Shown: positions 28,465 to 37,341 of the stretch, piece by piece
How the letters are laid out: each line of letters starts with the position of its first letter
How positions within the stretch are numbered: position 1 is the first letter of the stretch
Source of the DNA: an uncultured Sphingomonadales bacterium
GTDB taxonomy: Bacteria; Pseudomonadota; Alphaproteobacteria; Sphingomonadales; Sphingomonadaceae
Length of the DNA: 57,767 bases
Assembly (NCBI GenBank): GCA_937898525.1
Contig: CALCBC010000049.1
Span: 1-57,767, forward strand
Direction of reading: 5' to 3'
Made by a program: the position numbers and the translations under genes
Notes under the pieces: model-generated
Databases searched by the model: none
Told to the model about the DNA's origin: nothing
The model's input: only the letters and a program-made list of their open reading frames with translations

Positions 28465-29203
28465 CCTCCTGCCACAGCGCCTCCTGTTGAACGAGCGTGA
28501 GGTCGGCGAAGCCCTCTCCGGCGCGGGCTTCCATGGCCCGAAAACGGCGCTCGAACTTGTCATTCGCGGCACGTAGCGCCTCTTCAGCGCCGATCCCATA
28601 GGCGCGCACGAGGTTGACCGCGGCAAACAAGAGGTCGCCCGCTTCTTCCAGTCGTTTGTCGGGCGAAGCTGCCTGGAGCTCGGAGACTTCTTCGGCGAGT
28701 TTCTCGGCCGGACCGTCGGTATCCGGCCAGTCGAATCCGACACGCGCGGCACGCTTCTGCAGCTTTTCGGCGCGCATCAGTGCCGGCAGCGCCCGCGCCA
28801 CGCCGTCGAGCGCGCTGGAGGCTCCTTTGCGGGCGCGCTCGGCCGCCTTGATGGCTTCCCAGCGTGCGTCGCGGCCTTCTCCGGGTGGTGGTGCGCCAGC
28901 GAAGATATGCGGATGGCGCGCCTCGAGCTTGTCCGAAATCGACCGGGCGACGTCGTCGAAGTCGAACAGGCCGGCTTCTTCGGCAATGCGCGACTGGAAG
29001 ATCACCTGGAACAGCAGGTCGCCAAGCTCGTCGCGGATCTCGTCGACGTCGCCTCGGGCAACGGCGTCGGCAACTTCATAGGCTTCCTCGATCGTGTGCG
29101 GGACGATCGTTTCGAATCGTTGGGCACGGTCCCATTCGCATCCGTTTTCGGGATCGCGCAGGGTCGCCATGATGCGGAGGAGGCGGTCTAGCTGTTCGGA
29201 CAT
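28445..29203 (-). CDS. mazG: Nucleoside triphosphate pyrophosphohydrolase MazG
   Basis: 252 residues with two MazG domains. The first has the metal-binding EEAYEVADAV and ELGDLLFQVIFQSRIAEE segments; the second has KLAEEVSELQ and EEAGDLLFAAVNLVRAYG. It hydrolyses NTPs to NMPs and pyrophosphate, controlling nucleotide pools. Length is that of full bacterial MazG. It overlaps the Stf0 gene by 20 bases tail to tail. An AT-rich palindrome lies just before its ATG. Confidence 0.96.
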   Translation of the reverse strand: MSEQLDRLLRIMATLRDPENGCEWDRAQRFETIVPHTIEEAYEVADAVARGDVDEIRDELGDLLFQVIFQSRIAEEAGLFDFDDVARSISDKLEARHPHIFAGAPPPGEGRDARWEAIKAAERARKGASSALDGVARALPALMRAEKLQKRAARVGFDWPDTDGPAEKLAEEVSELQAASPDKRLEEAGDLLFAAVNLVRAYGIGAEEALRAANDKFERRFRAMEARAGEGFADLTLVQQEALWQEVKSAES

Positions 29204-29212
29204 CGCAGAATG

Positions 29213-29226
29213 ATAATAGATATTAT
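29213..29226. promoter_or_regulatory. AT-rich palindrome before mazG
   Basis: ATAATA and TATTAT flank a GA spacer, forming a 6-2-6 inverted repeat ten bases from the mazG ATG. It sits in a strikingly AT-rich patch of an otherwise GC-rich region. It may serve as a -10 region or an operator. Confidence 0.3.
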
Positions 29227-29255
29227 GTTAAATGGAATCGAGGCCGGGCGCCCTC

Positions 29256-29426
29256 TCAACTCTCGAGCGCGATGAAGACCCCGGTCGCCAGCAGGAACAT
29301 GCCCAACCACGCCAGGCCCATGACCACGCTCTGGCGAGCCCCGACGCGATGGGCCCGATACGATCCGAACGCGAGCACCAGCCAGCCCGCCATCGCGATC
29401 AGCGAGACCCACGCGTACTCGTTCAC
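29256..29426 (-). CDS. Small two-span membrane protein
   Basis: 56 residues from GTG 29426, which overlaps the stop of the upstream hydrolase gene by four bases (GTGA). Two hydrophobic helices (WVSLIAMAGWLVLAFGSY and SVVMGLAWLGMFLLATGVF) are joined by a basic RAHRVGARQ turn, so both ends would lie on the same side. No known domain. The translational overlap with a recognised operon argues that it is real. Longer frames that extend it upstream are artefacts. Confidence 0.7.
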   Translation of the reverse strand: MNEYAWVSLIAMAGWLVLAFGSYRAHRVGARQSVVMGLAWLGMFLLATGVFIALES

Positions 29427-30190
29427 GCGATCAGCTCCATGCCGTCGTAGCCGACCAGGACCCCGGGCGGAACTTCGGCTGACAACGTGGCATAGTCCAT
29501 CGTGTAGTCGAGATGAGTCAGCACCGTGGTCCCGGCGCGGCAGCGTTCCGCCAGTTCCAGCGCAACGGCCAGACTGGCGTGGGTCGGATGCGGTTCGCGA
29601 CGCAGGCAATCGGTGACCAGGATATCGACACCCTCGAACAACGCGACCATCTCGCTCGTGATCTCGCTGAAGTCCGTTGCATAGGCAATTGATTTTCCGT
29701 CGGTATCAAAACGGAAGCCCGTGCTCGTCGTCGGTCCGTGAGGCATCTCTACGGAGCCGATCGCGAAGCCCGCGTGGATCTTGACCAGCTCGAGAGTCTC
29801 GAGATGAACGATCGTCGGATAGCCGTAACGCCCCGAGAAGACATAGCTGAACCTCTGGCGCAGGCTGCGCGCGGTTTCGGCCGAGGCGAAGCCGGGCAGC
29901 GGCGCGTTGCGCGTGAAGCGCATCGGCCGCAGGTCGTCGATGCCGTGACAATGGTCGGCGTGGTCGTGCGTCCAGAACACCGCGTCGACCTTGTCGATGC
30001 CATTGTCGAGGAGCTGCTGACGCAGGTCGGTCGAGGTATCGACAAGCAGCCGCTCGCCCGCGTTGCTTTCGACGACAATCGAGACCCTTGTGCGCCGGTT
30101 CTTGGGCTCGTTGGGATCGCACTCTCCCCAGTCGTTGCCGAGCCGCGGCACGCCGGTCGAAGTGCCGCACCCGAGCACGAGGAGCTTCAC
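29423..30190 (-). CDS. MBL-fold metallo-hydrolase (PhnP/RNase Z-like)
   Basis: 255 residues. The N-terminus LVLGCGTSTGVPRLGNDWG and the metal motif THDHADHCHG at ~74 (HxHxDH) mark a metallo-beta-lactamase hydrolase of the phosphodiesterase-type branch; later ligands are in MPHGPTTSTG, YATDFSE and LTHLDY. The substrate is probably a phosphodiester but is not fixed by sequence. It is coupled by four bases to tatD upstream and to the small membrane protein downstream. Confidence 0.9.
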   Translation of the reverse strand: MKLLVLGCGTSTGVPRLGNDWGECDPNEPKNRRTRVSIVVESNAGERLLVDTSTDLRQQLLDNGIDKVDAVFWTHDHADHCHGIDDLRPMRFTRNAPLPGFASAETARSLRQRFSYVFSGRYGYPTIVHLETLELVKIHAGFAIGSVEMPHGPTTSTGFRFDTDGKSIAYATDFSEITSEMVALFEGVDILVTDCLRREPHPTHASLAVALELAERCRAGTTVLTHLDYTMDYATLSAEVPPGVLVGYDGMELIA

Positions 30191-30963
30191 GCGGCGGCCT
30201 TGTCGAACAGCTGGTAGAAATTGCGCGTCGTCGAAGCTGCGAGAGTCTCGACCGATTCACCGCGCAGGCCCGCGACGAATTCGGCCGTGTTCCGAACGAA
30301 CGCCGGCTCGCAGGTCTTCCCCCGGTGCGGCACCGGCGCGAGGAACGGGCTGTCGGTCTCGACGAGCAGGCGATCTTCGGGAATTTCGGGAACGAATTCC
30401 TGGAGATCGCGCGCGTTCTTGAAGGTGACTATGCCGGAAAGCGAGATCGTAAGGCCGAGATCGAGGACCTTGCGGCCGAACTCGGCGGAGGCGGTGAAGC
30501 AGTGGATCAGCGCCGGGAAGGCGCCCTTCTCCATCTCGTCCGCCAGGATCGCCACCGTGTCGTCCTCCGCATCGCGCGTATGAACGATCAGCGGCAGGCC
30601 CGTTTCCCGGGAAACGGCGATGTGCGTACGGAACAAGTCGCGCTGAACGGCGCGGTCCGAGCGGTCGTAGTAGTAGTCGAGTCCGCTTTCCCCGATCCCC
30701 ACCACGCGCGGATGCGAAGCCGCCTCGAGCAACGCGGCCTCGCCGAGATCGGCGTGCTGCTCGGCCTCGTGCGGGTGGATGCCGATGCTCGCCCAGACGT
30801 CGGGCTCGCGTTCAGCGGTACCGACGACGGCGTCCCACTCGCTGCGGCGGGTCGAGATATTGAGGAAGGCGGAAATTCCGGCCTCGCGCGCCCGTGACAG
30901 CACCGCCCCCTGTTCCTCGACGAGGCCGGGGTAGTTGAGGTGGCAGTGGCTGTCGACGAGCAT
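30187..30963 (-). CDS. tatD: TatD-family metal-dependent DNase
   Basis: 258 residues from ATG 30963 (MLVDSHCHLNYPG). Metal ligands appear in DSHCHL, GIHPHEAEQ, GESGLDYYYD, VHTRDAEDDT and HCFTASAEFG, the usual TIM-barrel set, and TDSPFLAPVPHRGK closes it. It degrades DNA ends in repair. The start shares one base with the metG stop and the stop overlaps the MBL hydrolase start by four bases, so it is in the middle of a compact operon. Confidence 0.95.
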   Translation of the reverse strand: MLVDSHCHLNYPGLVEEQGAVLSRAREAGISAFLNISTRRSEWDAVVGTAEREPDVWASIGIHPHEAEQHADLGEAALLEAASHPRVVGIGESGLDYYYDRSDRAVQRDLFRTHIAVSRETGLPLIVHTRDAEDDTVAILADEMEKGAFPALIHCFTASAEFGRKVLDLGLTISLSGIVTFKNARDLQEFVPEIPEDRLLVETDSPFLAPVPHRGKTCEPAFVRNTAEFVAGLRGESVETLAASTTRNFYQLFDKAAA

Positions 30964-32504
30964 CACTCGGTTTCCTCCACGAGCTCGAGGCGTGGAAAGG
31001 CGGGTGTGGGGTTCTCGACCCGAACATCGCCGATCCCGGTTTCCAGGGCAGCGAAATCGCGCGCGTCGACGGGAATGCACAGGGCGTCGAGGATCCTGGC
31101 CGAGGCCAGCGGGGTGACTGGCGAAATGGCGATCGCGAGGTCGCGAATGCAGCCGCACAGGGTGGCCAGCACGCGTTCCATCCGCGCCGGATCGGTCTTG
31201 CGCAGGGCCCACGGAGCCTGCTCGTCGATGTAGGCGTTGCAGGCGAACACGGCCTGCATCCAGGCCTCGATCCCGGCCGCGAAAGCCAGCTTGTCGAACG
31301 CTTCGGGCAGTTCGACCGAGCATGCCTGTCGCACTCTGGAGAGCAACGCCGTGTCGACGTCTTCGCGGGGCGCTTCCGGCGCAAGCCGGCCAGCGCAGTT
31401 CTTGGCGACGAAACTCATGACCCGCTGCGCCAGGTTGCCGAAGCTGTTGGCGAGCTCGGCGTTGGCGCGGTTGACGATCGCTTCGTGCGACCAGCTGCCG
31501 TCCTGTCCGAAGCTGAACTCGCGCAGCAGGAAATAGCGCAGTACCTCGACACCATAGCGGTCGGCGAGCTCGCTCGGATCGACGACGTTGCCGAGCGACT
31601 TGGACATCTTTTCGCCGCGGTTGAGCAGGAAGCCGTGTCCGAAGACCTTTTTCGGCAGCGCGATCCCCGCGCTCATCAGGAATGCCGGCCAGTAGACCGC
31701 ATGGAAGCGCACGATGTCCTTGCCGATCAGGTGCAAGTCGGCCGGCCAGAACTTCTCCATGTCGGGCGTGGCGTCGGGATAACCGAGCCCTGTCAGGTAG
31801 TTGGTCAGGGCGTCGACCCAGACGTACATCACGTGATTCTCGTGGCCGGGAACCTTGACTCCCCAGTCGAAGCTGGTGCGCGAAACCGACAGATCCCTCA
31901 ACCCGCCCTCGACGAACCGGACAACCTCATTTCGCCTCGTCTCCGGTTCGATGAAGCCCGGGTTGTCACGATAGAGTGCGAGCAGCGGCTCCTGGTACCT
32001 CGACAGGCGGAAGAACCAGCTTTCTTCGACCGTCCATTCGACGGGGGTGCCCTGCGGCGAGAGTTTCTCGCCACCCTCCCCTTCGATCAGTTCGCTCTCG
32101 TCGTAGTAGGCCTCGTCGCGCACCGAGTACCAGCCCTCGTAGCGATCGAGGTAGAGGTCGCCGTTGGCCTCCATCGCCTTCCAGATCGCCTGGCTGGCGC
32201 GATGGTGAACATCCTCGGTGGTGCGGATGAAACGGTCGTAGGAAATGTTCAGTTTGTCGAACAACTCCCGGAAATGGCCCGACATCTCGTCGGCCAGCTG
32301 GCGCGGCGTAACTCCGAGGTCGCGGGCCTTCTGAGCCATCTTGAGCCCGTGCTCGTCGGTTCCGGTCTGGAACCGTACCTCGTGCCCGCGCAGACGCTTG
32401 AAGCGCGCCAGCACGTCAGCGGCGATCGTCTCGTAGGCGTGGCCGATGTGCGGCCGCCCGTTCGGATAGTGGATCGCGGTGGTGAGGTAGAACGGTTCAG
32501 GCAT
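30963..32504 (-). CDS. metG: Methionyl-tRNA synthetase
   Basis: 513 residues from ATG 32504 (MPEPFYLTTAIHYPNG); a GTG four codons upstream is possible. The class I signatures PHIGHAYE and KMSKSLGN are intact. The zinc-knuckle Cys are replaced (YSVRDEAYYDESEL), so this is the zinc-free short type without a C-terminal tRNA-binding domain. It charges tRNA-Met. It overlaps holB by eight bases and tatD by one. Confidence 0.97.
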   Translation of the reverse strand: MPEPFYLTTAIHYPNGRPHIGHAYETIAADVLARFKRLRGHEVRFQTGTDEHGLKMAQKARDLGVTPRQLADEMSGHFRELFDKLNISYDRFIRTTEDVHHRASQAIWKAMEANGDLYLDRYEGWYSVRDEAYYDESELIEGEGGEKLSPQGTPVEWTVEESWFFRLSRYQEPLLALYRDNPGFIEPETRRNEVVRFVEGGLRDLSVSRTSFDWGVKVPGHENHVMYVWVDALTNYLTGLGYPDATPDMEKFWPADLHLIGKDIVRFHAVYWPAFLMSAGIALPKKVFGHGFLLNRGEKMSKSLGNVVDPSELADRYGVEVLRYFLLREFSFGQDGSWSHEAIVNRANAELANSFGNLAQRVMSFVAKNCAGRLAPEAPREDVDTALLSRVRQACSVELPEAFDKLAFAAGIEAWMQAVFACNAYIDEQAPWALRKTDPARMERVLATLCGCIRDLAIAISPVTPLASARILDALCIPVDARDFAALETGIGDVRVENPTPAFPRLELVEETE

Positions 32505-33459
32505 GCTCGGGTGCACTAGGCACCGCGAGCGAGGCGAGCAAGGTGCCGATTTCCATCACCAGTAGCCCGGCCTCGAAATTGTAGGTCGGCGCTTGCGCGG
32601 CGAGCCGATTGAGATCGGCGTGGGCCTCGGTCAGCGTCGGGATCGCGGCGAGCGGCGTGCTGACCATCCGCGAGGCGACCACCGCGCGGGCGAGGTCGAT
32701 GGCAGCCAGCTGCCGCTGGCGGTCGGGCCGTTGGCCGATTGCGGCGGCCAGCTGACCGCGGCGCGAAAAGTCCGGATCGCCGTGTTCGACGATCTCGCGC
32801 ATCAGCGCATGTACCCTGGAGAGATCAAGCTCGACGAACTCCAGCGCCACGCCGGGCGAGCCGCCGGCTGCGGCGATTGCCGCCTCGCGCATCGCGGCGT
32901 CGGCCTCGGGCGCTTCGCGGCGCAGGATCCCGTCGATCTCCGTCGCGTCGAGCGGGGCGAATGGCAGCAACCGGCAGCGCGAGCGGATCGTCGGCAGCAG
33001 GCGCCCCGGACGGTGGGCGACGAGCAGGAAATAGCTCCCCGCCGGCGGTTCTTCGAGGCTTTTCAGAAGCGCGTTGGCCGCGCCCTTCTCCAGGTCGTCG
33101 GCCGGATCGATGATGATCACCCTGCGCCCACCGAGTGTCGGCCGCGTGGTCAGCCGCTGCTGCATCGCGCGGATCTGCTCGACCGTGATGTTGCGCTTGC
33201 GCTGGTAGGGCTTGCCCTCTTCTCGCTTCTTCTCGTCATCGGCCGTCGCCGGTAGCGGCTCGAGCACGATGACATCGGGATGATCGCCCTTCGGCTGAGC
33301 GACGCCGGGCTCGTCGACCAGCTCGCGCGCGGCAGCAAGCGCGAAGGCCGCCTTGCCGAGGCCGCGCTTGCCCGCGAGAATCCAGCCGTGATGCAGCCGT
33401 GGGCTGGCGAGCGCCGCGCGCCAGGCGCGCCAGACGTCGTCGTGGCCGACGAGGCTCAT
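32497..33459 (-). CDS. holB: DNA polymerase III subunit delta prime
   Basis: 320 residues from ATG 33459. Clamp-loader ATPase-like fold: HGWILAGKRGLGKAAFALAAA, then VIIIDPADDLEKGAANALLKSLEEPP and LPTIRSRCRLLPF, the SRC motif of the arginine finger region. The Walker-like loop is degenerate, as in many delta prime subunits, and no zinc Cys cluster is seen. Its ATG overlaps the tmk stop by three bases and its end overlaps metG. Confidence 0.93.
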   Translation of the reverse strand: MSLVGHDDVWRAWRAALASPRLHHGWILAGKRGLGKAAFALAAARELVDEPGVAQPKGDHPDVIVLEPLPATADDEKKREEGKPYQRKRNITVEQIRAMQQRLTTRPTLGGRRVIIIDPADDLEKGAANALLKSLEEPPAGSYFLLVAHRPGRLLPTIRSRCRLLPFAPLDATEIDGILRREAPEADAAMREAAIAAAGGSPGVALEFVELDLSRVHALMREIVEHGDPDFSRRGQLAAAIGQRPDRQRQLAAIDLARAVVASRMVSTPLAAIPTLTEAHADLNRLAAQAPTYNFEAGLLVMEIGTLLASLAVPSAPEHA

Positions 33460-34094
33460 GCCAGCCCTTCGAGCAGCGGCGCGATCGCCTGCATCACCAG
33501 CGCGTGCGTTTCGGCGGCGGTGGCCTGGCTGGCGATGCGCGCGAAGCGCGCGGGTTCGGCCTCGGCAATCCGCGCAAACGCGGCTGCGACCTCGGCGTGA
33601 TAGGCGGCTTCGCGTCCGCCGATCGCGTCGCTTTCGCCGCCATCGCGCCGTGCGAGCCGCGTGGCGGCTTCCTCGGGCGCGACGTCGATAAGCACCGCGA
33701 GGTCGGGGAGGAGCCCGCCCGAACCGATGCGGTGCAGCTCGAGCACCTCCGCGTCCGACAGCCCCCCTCCCCCGCCCTGATAGGCTCGCGACGAGTCGAC
33801 GAAGCGGTCGCTTACGACCCACCGTCCGGCTTCGAGCGCAGGACGGATCGCCCTCGCCACGTGATCCGCACGGGCGGCGGCGAACAGGAGGGCTTCGGTG
33901 TTCGCGTCCCATCCCTCTCCGGGAGGGGCGAGCAGCAGCTCGCGAATGGCTTCCGCGCCCGGCGTACCCCCGGGCTCGCGCGTCAGCAGCACGTCAATCC
34001 CGTGTGCACGCAGCGCTTCGGCCAGCAGGCGGGCCTGGGTCGACTTGCCGGCCCCTTCGCCGCCCTCGAAGGCAATGAAGCGCCCGCGGGTCAC
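33456..34094 (-). CDS. tmk: Thymidylate kinase
   Basis: 212 residues from GTG 34094, which overlaps the dacA stop by four bases. FEGGEGAGKSTQARLLAEAL is the P-loop, LTREPGGTPGAEAIRELLL holds the DR/E-type base-binding loop, and SDRFVDSSRAYQG binds the nucleotide. It makes dTDP for DNA synthesis and is paired with holB, a conserved arrangement in bacteria. No ATG is available in frame near the start. Confidence 0.96.
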   Translation of the reverse strand: MTRGRFIAFEGGEGAGKSTQARLLAEALRAHGIDVLLTREPGGTPGAEAIRELLLAPPGEGWDANTEALLFAAARADHVARAIRPALEAGRWVVSDRFVDSSRAYQGGGGGLSDAEVLELHRIGSGGLLPDLAVLIDVAPEEAATRLARRDGGESDAIGGREAAYHAEVAAAFARIAEAEPARFARIASQATAAETHALVMQAIAPLLEGLA

Positions 34095-35275
34095 GTCAGC
34101 AGGCCGAGGATGCCATTGCGCAGCCGCTGCAGCAGGTTGGCTCGCGCGACGGGCTCGGCTGCGACCAGCGGTACGTCGTGAGGTATCTGCCCGGGTACCT
34201 CGACCCGGAGGAAGGCAACCTGCTGCCCCTCGGCGATCGGGGCCTCGATCGGGCCGCGGTAGCGGATCGACAGCTGGGCGTCCTTCAGCCGCTCCTGCGG
34301 GATGCTCGCCCTGATCTCGCGCTGGGTCCGTAGCGCGACTTCGCCGCGGGCCCCGTTCTGGACCAGGGCATGGCCGACGGAAAGGTCGGCAGGCAGGATC
34401 ACGCGGCTCTCGAACGCCTCGAAGCCCCATTGCAGCAGATTTCGCGCGGTGCTGTTGCGGATTGCTGCGGTCGGGGCGCCGGCCACGACCATCACGAGGC
34501 GGCGGCCGTTGCGCTCCGCCGAACCGAGAAAGTTGTAGCCCGACTGGCGTGTGAAGCCGGTCTTCATCCCGTCGGCACCTTCGATCACTCCGGTGATCGG
34601 GTCATGATTGTTCTGGGCGATGTTGCGGTATCGCATGCCGCGATGGCCGAAAAAGCGCCGGTAGAGCGCGGGATAGCGGGTCGTCATCGCCTCGGCGAGG
34701 ATCGCAAGGTCGCGCGCGCTCGTGTAGGTCCGGCCCTCGTCCGGCCACCCGTTGGGCGTGCCGAAATGCGTATCGTTCATGCCGAGCTCGGCGGCGTTCT
34801 CGTTCATCAGGTCGAGCCAGGCCTGCTCCGAGCCGACCGCCGCCAGCGCCAGCGCGACCGAAGCGTCGTTGCCGGAGACGGTGGTGATGCCGAGCAGGAG
34901 CTGGCCGACGGTCACTCGGTCGCCGGCTTCGAGGAACATCGTGGAGCCTTCGCCCGACCACTGCTCGGCCACTTCCTTGCTGATCGTTACCATCGTGTCA
35001 GGCGAGATCTTGCCCTGCTCGATCAGCCGGAACGCCGTGTAGGCGGTCATCACCTTGGTCACCGAGGCGGGAACGAAGCGCCGGTCCGCGTCGCGTGCAA
35101 ACAGCGTCTGGCCGCTCGACAGGTCGACCAGCAGCGCGATCGGGATTTCGTCGGGCACCGGTGCGGCCGTGACCGACTGCAACACGATCGGGTTGGCGGG
35201 AGCCGCCCACGGCATCGACGGCACCGCCGCGAGGGCAAGCGCCAATGCCGACCCTGCGAAGAATACCTGCTTCAA
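34091..35275 (-). CDS. dacA: D-alanyl-D-alanine carboxypeptidase (PBP5/6 type)
   Basis: 394 residues. Signal peptide to ~24 (ALALAAVPSMPWA). Active-site SVTK at 71-74, the second motif SGND, and KTGFTRQSGYN. After ~270 follows the beta-rich PBP5 C-terminal domain, and the last residues (LLQRLRNGILGLLT) could be the amphipathic membrane anchor. It trims the terminal D-Ala from cell-wall pentapeptides in the periplasm. It heads the tmk-holB-metG-tatD run through a four-base overlap. Confidence 0.96.
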   Translation of the reverse strand: MKQVFFAGSALALALAAVPSMPWAAPANPIVLQSVTAAPVPDEIPIALLVDLSSGQTLFARDADRRFVPASVTKVMTAYTAFRLIEQGKISPDTMVTISKEVAEQWSGEGSTMFLEAGDRVTVGQLLLGITTVSGNDASVALALAAVGSEQAWLDLMNENAAELGMNDTHFGTPNGWPDEGRTYTSARDLAILAEAMTTRYPALYRRFFGHRGMRYRNIAQNNHDPITGVIEGADGMKTGFTRQSGYNFLGSAERNGRRLVMVVAGAPTAAIRNSTARNLLQWGFEAFESRVILPADLSVGHALVQNGARGEVALRTQREIRASIPQERLKDAQLSIRYRGPIEAPIAEGQQVAFLRVEVPGQIPHDVPLVAAEPVARANLLQRLRNGILGLLT

Positions 35276-35326
35276 GATCGCTCCCAGAACCCGAGCGGCT
35301 GGCCCTGAGCGCTCAGAAAGCCGCGC

Positions 35327-36265
35327 TCAACCGCTCGTGTAGATTCGCGCATCCGTATAGCCTGCGGCCCGCACCTTGGCGAGCGAGGCCTCGGCTTCGC
35401 TGCGTGTGGCGAAGGGCCCGGTGCGGACGCGATAGTAGCGGCCGGCGCGGCTGACCTCGCCGCCGAGCGCCTTTGCCGCGCGCTCGGCGCGTTCGGCCGT
35501 CGAGAAGGCCGCCGCCTGCACGACGAAGCCGCTGTCTACGGTAGTCGCCCGCGGCGCGGGAGCCGGGGTGCTGGGGGTCTCGATCGGTGGCAGCGCAGGC
35601 GGTTCGGAAGAAGCGAGGACCGGCTGCTGCTGAGCCGCGTCCGACGGCACTTCCAGTGGCGGCGCCGCGATCGCCGCACGCACGGTGACCGGGGTGGTTG
35701 CGGGAAGCTTGCGGCGGAGGACTTCCACCAGAGGCATCGGCGTGTCCATCCGCAGCGGGGCTTGCTGTCCGGCACGCAGCAGGGCGCGCTGCTCCTCCGG
35801 CGGATTGACGCGGCGCACGCGCACGGGCGCACCCGCCGCGATTTCAAGCTGCGCCAGCGCACCCGGCGACAGCGCGATGAGCTCATGGCCCGTCATCGGC
35901 CCACGCCGTTCGAGGCGGACCAGCGCGGTTCGTCCGGTATCGAGCGAGGTGACTTCGACGTAACTCGGCAGCGGCAGGGTATGGTGCGATCCGGACACGC
36001 CCGATCCGCCGGCCGTATCGGCGGCGACATAGCCGACCTCGTCGTAATTGAGCACGTCGGCCGGCACGTATTCGGTGCCGGCGATCGAATAGGACTCGCC
36101 GATCACCACCGGGTAATCGGCCTGTGGGCCGTTGACCGGCAGCGATGTGAACGAATCGGCGAAGGTTGCGCCGGACGTACCGCATGCGCCCAGCGCGAGC
36201 GCCAGGGTCAGCGCGACGGCAAGTCCGGGGACCCGGCTGCCGGAATCATCAACGGGCAATCTCAT
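35327..36265 (-). CDS. rlpA: Septal ring lytic transglycosylase RlpA with SPOR domain
   Basis: 312 residues from ATG 36265 (an ATG at 36283 adds six residues). A lipobox LALGAC predicts an outer-membrane lipoprotein. The RlpA double-psi barrel covers ~55-150 (EVGYVAADTAGGSGVSG, LPLPSYVEVTSLDTGRTALV). A long Pro/Ala linker leads to a C-terminal SPOR domain (VVQAAAFSTAERAERAAKAL to YTDARIYTS) that binds denuded glycan at the septum. In the barrel the usual Y-G-xx-F-h-G start is replaced by a variant, so activity is not certain. It overlaps mltB by 17 bases. Confidence 0.9.
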   Translation of the reverse strand: MRLPVDDSGSRVPGLAVALTLALALGACGTSGATFADSFTSLPVNGPQADYPVVIGESYSIAGTEYVPADVLNYDEVGYVAADTAGGSGVSGSHHTLPLPSYVEVTSLDTGRTALVRLERRGPMTGHELIALSPGALAQLEIAAGAPVRVRRVNPPEEQRALLRAGQQAPLRMDTPMPLVEVLRRKLPATTPVTVRAAIAAPPLEVPSDAAQQQPVLASSEPPALPPIETPSTPAPAPRATTVDSGFVVQAAAFSTAERAERAAKALGGEVSRAGRYYRVRTGPFATRSEAEASLAKVRAAGYTDARIYTSG

Positions 36266-37265
36266 CTGCAAGCAACCCCACACTCATCGCGTAGTAGTTC
36301 GAGCAGTTATATTCGAGGATGACCCGATAATTCTGGGTTAAGAGGTAGCTCGGCGCCGCCGGCCCGTCGGGCTCGAACAGCGCCGCCAGGGTGTCGTCGG
36401 CGATCGGCCCCTGCGGGATCACGCCGCGCTCGCGCCACTCGCGCACGGTCAGCCACTTGCTGTGGCGGACGTGCACGCGCGGGCACACGGGAGAGACCAT
36501 CTTGGTCTGGATCGCGGCGCGGTCGACGCTGTTGGGGGTGTAGGCCCGCACGCCCCAGGGCTGGCCCTGGCGCCAGCCGGCGTCGCGGAAGTAGTTGGCG
36601 ATCGAATGCAGCGTGTCGGCCTCGTTGGTCCAGATGTTGCGCACGCCGTCGCCGTCGCCGTCGACCGCGAGGCGCAGGTACACGCTCGGCAGGAACTGCG
36701 GGTTGCCGAACGCCCCGGCCCAGCTGCCGACGAGCGTCGAGCGCGGGATGCCGCTGTCGGCGATCTTGAGCAGGTCGATCAGCTCGCGCTCGAACAGCGT
36801 CCGCCGGCGCCCTTCCCACGCCAGCGTCGCCAGCGAGCGTGCGAGGTCGAAGTTGCCGCGCACAGCGCCGTAGCTGGTCTCGTGGCCCCAGATGGCGATG
36901 AGGATCGGCGCGGGGACGCCGTAGCGCGCCTCCACCTGATCGGCGAGCGGGCGGAGCTGCGCGTAGACCCGGCGCCCGCCGTTGATCCGCGCGGCGGTGT
37001 TGTGGTTGGCAAGGTAGGGCGCCAGCGGCGGAAACCCCGCGCTCGGCCCGCCCGAGAGGTTGTCGCGGTCGAGCGCGAGCACACGCTCGTTCGGAGTGAG
37101 CCCGCCGAGCATGCTCGAGATCGTCGCCTCGCTCACGCCCTCGGCGCGTGCCTTGGCGGCGACCTGCTGCAGGTAGGCGTCGAACGTCTCGCCCTGCGCG
37201 CAGGCCGGCAGGGCGAGGATCAGGCTCAGGAGGGCGGCGAGTCCCGACAGCGTCCGGCGCATCAT
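36249..37265 (-). CDS. Membrane-bound lytic murein transglycosylase, MltB family
   Basis: 338 residues from the first of two ATGs at 37265. A signal peptide with a possible lipobox (LALPAC) is followed by the SLT_2 domain: FDAYLQQVAAKARAEGVSEA, then AIWGHETSYGAVRGNFDLA with the catalytic Glu, and AGAFGNPQFLPSVYLRLAVD. A C-terminal segment (LTQNYRVILEYNCSNYYAMS) is typical of MltB proteins. It cleaves glycan strands with formation of anhydromuramic ends. It is coupled to rlpA. Confidence 0.93.
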   Translation of the reverse strand: MMRRTLSGLAALLSLILALPACAQGETFDAYLQQVAAKARAEGVSEATISSMLGGLTPNERVLALDRDNLSGGPSAGFPPLAPYLANHNTAARINGGRRVYAQLRPLADQVEARYGVPAPILIAIWGHETSYGAVRGNFDLARSLATLAWEGRRRTLFERELIDLLKIADSGIPRSTLVGSWAGAFGNPQFLPSVYLRLAVDGDGDGVRNIWTNEADTLHSIANYFRDAGWRQGQPWGVRAYTPNSVDRAAIQTKMVSPVCPRVHVRHSKWLTVREWRERGVIPQGPIADDTLAALFEPDGPAAPSYLLTQNYRVILEYNCSNYYAMSVGLLADEIAR

Positions 37266-37341
37266 GGCTCCTTGTGCCACGCCCGGCCGCGCGAGGGAAT
37301 CCCCGCCGCGCATCGCCCGGACCAATCGGCGCCTCGCCTCC

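Noticed and set aside
33895..33925. Repeat insertion in tmk (CCCTCTCCGGGAGGGG)
   Set aside because: It looks like the hairpins elsewhere, but it encodes a stretch that fits the normal length and sequence of thymidylate kinase.
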